Shown here one piece after another: positions 56,752-64,000 of a stretch of 64,000 nt of DNA; the stretch's first letter is position 1; each line of letters starts with the position of its first letter. The notes under the pieces were generated by a model. It did no database searches. It worked only from the letters and a program-made list of their open reading frames with translations, and had not been told where the DNA came from. Origin of the DNA: Rhizobium acidisoli. GTDB lineage: Bacteria > Pseudomonadota > Alphaproteobacteria > Rhizobiales > Rhizobiaceae. Location: contig NZ_CP034998.1 in NCBI RefSeq assembly GCF_002531755.2, forward strand, positions 372,001-436,000, given 5' to 3'. Position numbers and translations under genes: made by a program.

Positions 56752-57696
56752 ATGCGCGCGGATTTACCGGTTGCAGGAGGTCTCTTGTCTTCGAAGAAAA
56801 AGCTGCGCAAGGGCATCTTGCTCGCCGGGGGCTCGGGTACCCGTCTCCATCCCGCGACCCTCGCCATTTCGAAGCAACTTCTTCCGGTTTTTGACAAGCC
56901 GATGATCTACTATCCCCTGTCAACGCTGATGCTTGCAGGTATCCGGGATATCCTGATTATCTCTACGCCGCAGGACACGCCGCGCTTTGAACAGCTGCTG
57001 GGTGACGGCGCCCAATGGGGATTGAATCTTCAATATGCCGTGCAGGCCGCGCCGGAAGGAATTCCCCAGGCATTCTCGATCGGCAGGGAATTCATTGGGC
57101 AAGAGGCAACCGCCCTCGTGCTCGGAGACAATATCTTTTACGGCAACCTCCTGACGCATGATTTGTCCGCGGCTTCGGCGAGATCGGACGAAGCGACGAT
57201 CTTCGCGTATAAAGTCCACGATCCCGAACGCTATGGGGTGGTGGAATTTGACGGTCAGGGCAAAGTCCTCACCTTGGAGGAAAAGCCGTCCAAGCCCCGC
57301 TCGTCTTACGCGGTGACGGGTCTATATTTCTACGACAATGACGTGATTGACATTGCTGCCGGTTTGAAGCCCTCGCCGCGCGGTGAAACCGAAATAACCG
57401 ACATCAATCGGCATTATTTGTCGGCCGGCAGGCTGAATGTTGCCGTGCTGGGAAGAGGGCATGCCTGGCTTGATACGGGCACGCACGATTCACTCCTTGA
57501 AGCCAGTCAGTTCATTGCCACCATCGAGCGGCGCCAGGGGCTGAAGATTGCCTGCCCCGAAGAAATCGCATTTCATTTGGAATACATAGATGCCGAGCAA
57601 TTGCTAAGGCTGGCGGCTCCACTTGAAAAGAGCTCTTACGGTCGATACCTCATCAGCCTGGTGAGGGAGCCAGCTCCGCATTTCCCAACCGGCTGA
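56752..57696 (+). CDS. rfbA: Glucose-1-phosphate thymidylyltransferase
   Basis: A 314-aa nucleotidyltransferase that makes dTDP-glucose for deoxysugar synthesis. The signature [20 protein letters not shown] is near residue 22, then [32 protein letters not shown] and [11 protein letters not shown]. The start is uncertain: ATG 56752 (AAGGG upstream) or TTG 56785 (AGGAGG only 4 nt upstream, giving a start nearer the usual MKGI). First gene of the operon, followed by fdtA. No dTDP-glucose 4,6-dehydratase (rfbB) lies next to it. Confidence 0.93.
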   Translation: MRADLPVAGGLLSSKKKLRKGILLAGGSGTRLHPATLAISKQLLPVFDKPMIYYPLSTLMLAGIRDILIISTPQDTPRFEQLLGDGAQWGLNLQYAVQAAPEGIPQAFSIGREFIGQEATALVLGDNIFYGNLLTHDLSAASARSDEATIFAYKVHDPERYGVVEFDGQGKVLTLEEKPSKPRSSYAVTGLYFYDNDVIDIAAGLKPSPRGETEITDINRHYLSAGRLNVAVLGRGHAWLDTGTHDSLLEASQFIATIERRQGLKIACPEEIAFHLEYIDAEQLLRLAAPLEKSSYGRYLISLVREPAPHFPTG

Positions 57697-57720
57697 ACCG
57701 ACAAAACTGGAAAACCAATC

Positions 57721-58095
57721 TTGTCTGCTTTTACCTTGCTTACGTTAAAGACGATGTCCGACGGACGAGGCGCGCTGACCGTCATGGACGGAATACTGCC
57801 ATTTCCGGTCGTCCGGAGCTTTTGGATCTATGGAGCCGACGGATACACACGCGGTGGCCATCGTCATCACCAGACTCGACAGGCGTTGGTGGCGCTTTCG
57901 GGAAGCGTGATGATTTTGATGGACGATGGAAAGGCCCGGGAAGAGATCACCTTGTCGTCGCCGGACCAGTGCCTGCTGGTAGAGCCAAGGGACTGGCACC
58001 AAATGACCTTCGGTCCCGGTTCGATCCTGCTCGTTTTTGCCTCACGCGGATATGATAAGGACGACTACATCGACACCCCCTATGAGCGGCTCTGA
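57721..58095 (+). CDS. fdtA: dTDP-6-deoxy-hexose 3,4-ketoisomerase (FdtA/QdtA-type cupin)
   Basis: A 124-aa cupin of the sugar 3,4-ketoisomerase family (FdtA/QdtA/WxcM), which moves the keto group of dTDP-4-keto-6-deoxyglucose to C3 for later amination. Family signatures are SDGRGALTVMDG near residue 13, HRHHQTRQALVALSGSV near 47 and EPRDWHQM near 88. A TTG start at 57721 keeps the family's N-terminal strand; an ATG at 57754 would cut it off. It sits directly before the aminotransferase that would use its product. Confidence 0.88.
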   Translation: MSAFTLLTLKTMSDGRGALTVMDGILPFPVVRSFWIYGADGYTRGGHRHHQTRQALVALSGSVMILMDDGKAREEITLSSPDQCLLVEPRDWHQMTFGPGSILLVFASRGYDKDDYIDTPYERL

Positions 58096-58096
58096 G

Positions 58097-59203
58097 ATGA
58101 TTGAGTATGAAAGTCTTGCGCAGGCCAACCGCGCGCTGATGGAAGAGTTGGAGGCGGCTGCTTCCCGTGTCATTCGTTCAGGGTGGTACATACTCGGGAG
58201 TGAGGTTTCCTTATTCGAAGCTGAATTCGCCGCCTTTGCGGAAAGCAAACATTGCATCAGCGTGGCCAATGGTCTGGATGCGCTGATCCTGTCGATCGAA
58301 TCGCTCGATCTGCCGAAAGGCAGCGAGATCCTGGTTGCCTCCAATACATATATAGCCACTATTCTGGCAATTCTTCGCGCCGGCCACAAACCCGTTCTGG
58401 TGGAGCCCGAACGCGAAACCTTCAACATCGATCCGGATCGCCTAGCTGCGGCGCTTACTCGCCATACGCAGGCAATCTGCGTGACGCATCTTTTCGGCAA
58501 ATCCTGCCGGATGACCGAGATCGCGGCGTTTGCAAGCGAGCATGGTCTCAAGGTGATCGAGGATTGTGCGCAGTCTCATGGCGCGCGCTATGACGGCAAG
58601 CTGACCGGCACCTTCGGAATTGCCGGCTGCTTCAGTTTCTATCCGACCAAGAATCTCGGAGCTCTCGGAGATGCGGGCGCGATCGTCACGGATGATGACG
58701 AAGTTGCAGATCGCTTGAGACACATGCGCAACTACGGCTCGAAGAAGAAATATGAGAACGTCTATATCGGTGTAAATTCCAGGCTTGATGAGATGCAGGC
58801 GGCATTCCTGCGGGTCAAACTGCGCTACCTCCATCAGGTGACCGAACATAAGCGGGCACTGGCCGATATCTATTTTGCCAATCTGCCCAACTGGCTCGCG
58901 CAGCCGCTTCGTCGACCTGCCGAGTATGATGTGTTTCATATCTTCGGGATACGGCACCCGGCCCGCGACGAATTGCGTCAGTGGCTGCTCGACAACGGGG
59001 TTAAGACCGAAATACATTATCCGATCGCGCCGCATCGGCAGAAGGCAATGCAAGGCATTCTTTCCGGCGATTATCCCATTGCCGATGAGCTGCATGCCAC
59101 TGAGCTGAGCCTGCCTATTTCCGCCGGGCATAGCGGCGATGAGATAGAGCGTGTCTGCAGCCTTCTTGCGGCGCTCCCGGAAAAGCTGAAGTTGGCGGCA
59201 TGA
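58097..59203 (+). CDS. DegT/DnrJ/EryC1/StrS-family sugar aminotransferase (FdtB-like)
   Basis: A 368-aa PLP-dependent aminotransferase that aminates keto sugars, here probably at C3 of the FdtA product. The PLP lysine is in SFYPTKNLGALGDAG near residue 185; VANGLDALILSI near 55 and EDCAQSHGA near 158 are also typical. I chose the ATG at 58097 (MIEYESLAQAN), right after the fdtA stop, because family proteins start this way; an ATG at 58082 would overlap fdtA by 14 nt. The stop overlaps the permease gene by 4 nt. Confidence 0.9.
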   Translation: MIEYESLAQANRALMEELEAAASRVIRSGWYILGSEVSLFEAEFAAFAESKHCISVANGLDALILSIESLDLPKGSEILVASNTYIATILAILRAGHKPVLVEPERETFNIDPDRLAAALTRHTQAICVTHLFGKSCRMTEIAAFASEHGLKVIEDCAQSHGARYDGKLTGTFGIAGCFSFYPTKNLGALGDAGAIVTDDDEVADRLRHMRNYGSKKKYENVYIGVNSRLDEMQAAFLRVKLRYLHQVTEHKRALADIYFANLPNWLAQPLRRPAEYDVFHIFGIRHPARDELRQWLLDNGVKTEIHYPIAPHRQKAMQGILSGDYPIADELHATELSLPISAGHSGDEIERVCSLLAALPEKLKLAA

Positions 59204-60074
59204 CAGAGCACCTGAAAGGACCAGCCTCGCGTGCCGATGACGATTGGGATATCGTTATCAAGCCTTCCAAGGGCAATACGCCGGATCTCGGCCTTGTCTG
59301 GCAATATCGCGATCTCGTCTGGATGTTTTTCAAGCGGGATTTCACCACATTTTACAAACAGACCATTCTCGGACCCGTCTGGTATATCATCCAACCGTCG
59401 CTGACGGCGATGACCTATTATGTCGTGTTCGGAAAAATAGCCAATCTTTCCACGGATGGACTTCCGCCCTTCCTGTTTTACATGTCGGGCACGATCATCT
59501 GGAGCTATTTTTCTGTTTGTCTGGCCAATAATTCCGACGTTTTCTCGAAGAATGCCAATCTGTTCGGGAAGGTTTATTTTCCGAGACTTGTGGTGCCGCT
59601 ATCTGTTGCGATGAGCGGCCTTGTCGCCTTTGCGATCCAGTTCCTGCTCTTGTTGACAGTTTGCATTGGCTTGAAAATTGCCAATCCCGATCTGGCTCTG
59701 AACTATTGGTTCCTGTTGCTGACCCCGCTGGTGCTGCTCTATATCGCCGTGCTCGGCATCGGTGCCGGGCTTGTCGTTTCGGCGCTGACGGTCCGTTTCC
59801 GCGATCTTGTTTATGCCGTCGGGTTCATGACGCAGCTCTGGATGTATGGTACGCCGATCGTGTACCCATTCAGCCAGATCCCGGAACGGTATCATTGGTT
59901 CTATTACCTCAATCCAATGACGACGCCGGTTCAAACTTTCCGCTGGGCGCTATTCGACGCTCCCGCGTTGCCCGTCGGTCTTTGTCTCGCCAATCTCGCG
60001 GTGACGATCGCAATCACCCTATGCGGGCTGGCACTTTTTTCGCGGGCGGAAGCCAATGCGATGGACACAGTCTG

Positions 60075-60075
<1 letters not shown>
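59200..60075 (+). CDS. Polysaccharide export ABC transporter permease (Wzm-like)
   Basis: A 291-aa ABC-2 type permease with about six transmembrane helices. The family motif FFKRDFTTFYKQTILGPVWY is near residue 42, and PRLVVPLSVAMSGLVAFAIQ near 125. It exports a completed lipid-linked O-antigen or similar glycan across the inner membrane, together with the downstream ATPase. The ATGA overlap with the aminotransferase gene and the TGATG junction with the ATPase gene tie it into the operon. Confidence 0.93.
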
Positions 60076-61390
<1,315 letters not shown>

Positions 61391-61394
<4 letters not shown>

Positions 61395-62371
61395 AGAAAG
61401 CGCTTGTCACCGGGGCAGATGGGTTCATCGGTTCTCATCTCGTCGAAACGCTGGTCAGGTCGGGTGTCGAAGTTCGCGCCCTCTGCCAGTATAACTCGTT
61501 TTCCAGTTGGGGCTGGCTCGACCAATCGGAATATCGCGGCAAGTTCGAGGTGATCCTCGGAGACGTCCGTGATCCCGCCCAGATGCGCTCCGTCGCCAGA
61601 GGTGTCGACACGATCTTCCATCTTGCCGCTCTGATTGCGATTCCCTATTCCTATCAGGCTCCCTCGAGCTACATCGATACCAATGTGCATGGGACGCTGA
61701 ACGTTCTTCAAGGCGCTCTCGACGCCGGCGTCGGAAGAGTGATCCAGACCTCGACGAGCGAAGTCTATGGGACGGCACGTTTTGTGCCCATCAGCGAAAG
61801 CCATCCCTTGCAGGCGCAGTCGCCCTATTCGGCGTCCAAAATCGGCGCCGATGCGATCGCCTACAGCTATCACTCGAGCTTCGATCTGCCGGTGACGATC
61901 GCGCGGCCGTTCAACACCTACGGCCCGAGACAATCTGCAAGGGCGGTCATTCCGACCGTGATTTCGCAGCTTCTGAGCGGACGAAGGACGCTCAAGCTTG
62001 GTGCGCTCTCGCCCACCCGGGATTTCAATTTCGTGCAGGATACATGCGACGGCTTTCTGGCGCTGGCGGCCTGCGACGAAGCCATCGGACAGACGGTCAA
62101 TATCGGCTCGGGCGGCGAGATATCGATCGGCGATACCGTTCAGCTGATCGCCGATATCATCGGCGTCAACATCGAGATTGAATGCGATGAACAGCGTTTG
62201 CGTCCCGCAAACAGCGAAGTGGAACGCCTGTGCTGTGATAACAGCCTGATCAAGTCTCTAACGGGATTTTCGCCTCGCTACAGCTTGAAAGACGGGCTCC
62301 AGGCGACGATCGAATGGCTGCGTCAGCCTGAGAATCTGGCGCGGTATAAGGCGGATATTTTCAATGTCTAG
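61391..62371 (+). CDS. NAD-dependent 4,6-dehydratase/epimerase (LegB-like)
   Basis: A 326-aa extended short-chain dehydrogenase. The Rossmann motif is ALVTGADGFIGSHLVETL at the N-terminus, SFSSWGWLD near residue 38 is the mark of the LegB group, and catalytic residues are in QTSTSEVYG and SPYSASKIGAD (Tyr146-Lys150 region). LegB enzymes dehydrate a nucleotide-activated GlcNAc at C4/C6 in legionaminic acid synthesis. Here the substrate is unknown because no legionaminate synthase is in the window. ATGA overlap with the Wzt-like gene. Confidence 0.88.
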
Positions 62372-63077
62372 GCGAGCAGTCATTCTGGCAGGGGGAATGG
62401 GAACGCGGCTGCGCCCTTATACCGTCGTGCTTCCCAAGCCGCTGATGCCGATCGGCGATTATCCCATTCTCGAGGTCATTATTCGCCAGCTGATATCAGG
62501 TGGGTTTCAGCATATAACGCTTGCCGTCAATCATCAGGCTGAACTGATCAAAGCCTTTTTCCAGGATGGCGACAAATGGGGTGTGCGGATCGATTATTCG
62601 CTGGAGGATCAACCGCTCGGCACCATGGGTCCGCTACGGTTGATCAAGGATCTGCCTGAGAATTTTTTGGTGATGAACGGAGACATCCTGACGGACCTGA
62701 ACTATGCCGATTTTCATGACACTCACGTCCGGGAGGGGAATATATTCACCATCTCGTCAAAGACACGGGAGCATCGCATAGACTACGGCGTTCTGGACAC
62801 CGACGAGGCAGGACTGCTGACGGGATTCCGGGAGAAGCCAACGGCTGAATATAAAGTCAGCATGGGGGTCTACATGGTGTCTTCGGGGGCGGTCGAGCAC
62901 ATACCACAAAGGGGCGCCTACGGTTTTGACCAATTGATGCTTGATCTTCTTGCGGCCGGAAAGCCGGCGACAGTTCGCGATTTTCCAGGCTATTGGCTCG
63001 ATATCGGACGGCCCGACGATTACGCACTGGCGATCGAGCAGTTTGAAACCATGCAATCCAGGTTTTTGAATGGTTGA
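62364..63077 (+). CDS. Sugar-1-phosphate nucleotidyltransferase
   Basis: A 237-aa enzyme with the pyrophosphorylase signature RAVILAGGMGTRLRPYTVVL at residues 4-23 and LPKPLMPIGDYPILEVIIR. It activates a sugar 1-phosphate with a nucleoside triphosphate; the short length without a C-terminal hexapeptide domain resembles GDP- or CMP-linked modules such as PtmE-type enzymes. Substrate not predictable. It overlaps the preceding gene by 8 nt and the next gene by 8 nt. Confidence 0.9.
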   Translation: MSRRAVILAGGMGTRLRPYTVVLPKPLMPIGDYPILEVIIRQLISGGFQHITLAVNHQAELIKAFFQDGDKWGVRIDYSLEDQPLGTMGPLRLIKDLPENFLVMNGDILTDLNYADFHDTHVREGNIFTISSKTREHRIDYGVLDTDEAGLLTGFREKPTAEYKVSMGVYMVSSGAVEHIPQRGAYGFDQLMLDLLAAGKPATVRDFPGYWLDIGRPDDYALAIEQFETMQSRFLNG

Positions 63078-63915
63078 TGCCATCGTCACCGGTGCTGGCG
63101 GCTTTCTCGGGAAGCGTCTGGTTGAGCGGCTTAAACAGGCCGGGGTTGACGTACTTGCGGTTGACCGAACGCATGGTGATATAAGCGAAGAGGCAATCTG
63201 GCAGAAGCTTCCCGCAGCCGGCACGCTGTTTCATCTTGCCGGCCGGACGTTTGTCCCGGACAGCTGGTCACAAGGCCCGAGTTTCATGGCCGCCAATGTT
63301 CTCGGTACACAGCATGCATTGAACTGGTGCAAGCGACACAAGGCGAGGCTCGTATTCGCAAGCGCCTATGTTTACGGAGTGCCGGAGCGGCTGCCGATCC
63401 ATGAAAGCGATCCGGTCAGGCCGAACAACCCCTACGCTCTTTCCAAACACCTTGCCGAACAACTCTGTGAGTTTGCTGCCACACACGAGCAAATACCGGT
63501 GGTGGTATTGCGTCTTTTCAATATATATGGGGCTGGGCAGCGACCGGAGTTCCTGATACCGACGCTTCTGAACCGGATACGGGCGAAGCAGGACATACAG
63601 GTCATGGACCTCAGTCCGCGGCGGGATTATGTTTTCGTTGACGATGTCCTGAGCGCCTTTGCCAAGGCCATGGACGTGTCGGAAGGTTACCACTGCATCA
63701 ATATCGGCTCCGGAATGTCATATTCGGTGCAGGAAATCATCGATATCTTGCAGCAAGCGGCGGGCACTGATCTACCAGTGGTGTCGTCTTGCGCTGTTCG
63801 GCGGAATGAAATACCTGACGTGCGGGCCGATATTACGCGGGCTCGCGCCGTTCTCGGATGGCGGCCGGAATGGGATCTGCCCGCCGGCATCCGCGTGATG
63901 ATGAAGGAGTCGTAA
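63070..63915 (+). CDS. NAD(P)-dependent sugar epimerase/dehydratase
   Basis: A 281-aa extended short-chain dehydrogenase with the Rossmann motif AIVTGAGGFLGKRLVERL, FASAYVYG and the catalytic Tyr/Lys in NNPYALSKHLAEQ near residue 118-124. It matches WbiI/GalE-type enzymes that modify nucleotide sugars; it may reduce or epimerise the product of the LegB-like enzyme. It overlaps the nucleotidyltransferase gene by 8 nt. Confidence 0.88.
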   Translation: MVDAIVTGAGGFLGKRLVERLKQAGVDVLAVDRTHGDISEEAIWQKLPAAGTLFHLAGRTFVPDSWSQGPSFMAANVLGTQHALNWCKRHKARLVFASAYVYGVPERLPIHESDPVRPNNPYALSKHLAEQLCEFAATHEQIPVVVLRLFNIYGAGQRPEFLIPTLLNRIRAKQDIQVMDLSPRRDYVFVDDVLSAFAKAMDVSEGYHCINIGSGMSYSVQEIIDILQQAAGTDLPVVSSCAVRRNEIPDVRADITRARAVLGWRPEWDLPAGIRVMMKES

Positions 63916-63916
63916 A

Positions 63917-64000
63917 TTGAACGAGCGTTACGTTCCGATCAACAAGGGCAACTACTCGATGGACACGGACGAGCGCGAAGCCGCGTTCGACAAGTTCCGA
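63917..64000 (+). CDS. Start of the next gene in the polysaccharide operon (partial)
   Basis: 28 codons from a TTG at 63917 (AAGGAG 8 nt upstream) to the window edge, starting (M)NERYVPINKGNYSMDTDER and staying open. It begins 1 nt after the stop of the epimerase gene, so it belongs to the same operon. Too little is visible to assign a product. Confidence 0.6.
   Translation, partial: MNERYVPINKGNYSMDTDEREAAFDKFR

Noticed and set aside
59661..60074. N-terminal extension of the Wzt-like ATPase into the permease gene
   Set aside because: It is the permease gene read in another frame; the ATG at 60075 overlaps the permease stop in the usual way.

Overview
This window looks like chromosomal DNA of a fast-growing rhizobium (Rhizobium leguminosarum/etli type). 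The reasons are the high GC content and codon use, a RirA-type iron regulator, a CbrA-type kinase next to a phasin gene and an acetoacetyl-CoA synthetase gene (the order I recall from Sinorhizobium), a RIME-like intergenic repeat, and a tRNA-His without an encoded G-1, as is usual in alphaproteobacteria. The assignment rests on recognition from sequence alone; no search was run.

Layout. 1-5.7 kb: the start of pgl, then zwf, a glutamine synthetase-like/FAD oxidoreductase pair of the gamma-glutamylputrescine type, and a YhiN/BaiN flavoprotein. 6-12.6 kb: a 47-residue membrane ORF, two chemoreceptors, a small ORF divergent from a LysR gene, and a small gene behind aceA. 12.6-15.5 kb: isocitrate lyase (aceA) and a divergent RamB-like regulator. 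15.6-19.7 kb: a potFGHI-type putrescine ABC operon. 19.7-28.6 kb: AsmA-like protein, acetoacetyl-CoA synthetase, the large kinase CbrA and a phasin. 28.7 kb: tRNA-His, then 734 bases with no convincing gene. 29.5-37.4 kb: a giant M10 metalloprotease/RTX gene made of about 25 repeat units, with a 1857-bp internal duplication and a one-base frameshift. 37.8-43.6 kb: small proteins, LysR plus monooxygenase divergent from mmsA, and a DUF898/M48 pair. 43.7-50.7 kb: rirA, the dppABCDF operon and gluconokinase. 50.7-55.7 kb: a DadA-like oxidase, a type III polyketide synthase/methyltransferase pair, and a TPR protein followed by an ECF sigma/anti-sigma pair. 55.7-64 kb: a surface-polysaccharide locus (GT2, RfbA, FdtA, FdtB-like, Wzm/Wzt, LegB-like dehydratase, a second nucleotidyltransferase and an epimerase) running off the right edge.

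How it fits together. Several blocks concern carbon storage and carbon choice: zwf/pgl and gluconokinase feed the pentose-phosphate and Entner-Doudoroff routes, aceA serves acetate growth, and acetoacetyl-CoA synthetase and phasin belong to polyhydroxybutyrate turnover. The last two share a TGCAATGCA motif upstream that fits a PhaR-type operator. The cbrA promoter carries an exact TTAA-N7-TTAA CtrA-type site. The right-hand locus builds and exports an unusual deoxy-/amino-sugar glycan. The RTX gene is the strangest object: it seems to have grown by very recent duplication, and as read it is broken in a G tract inside one copy.
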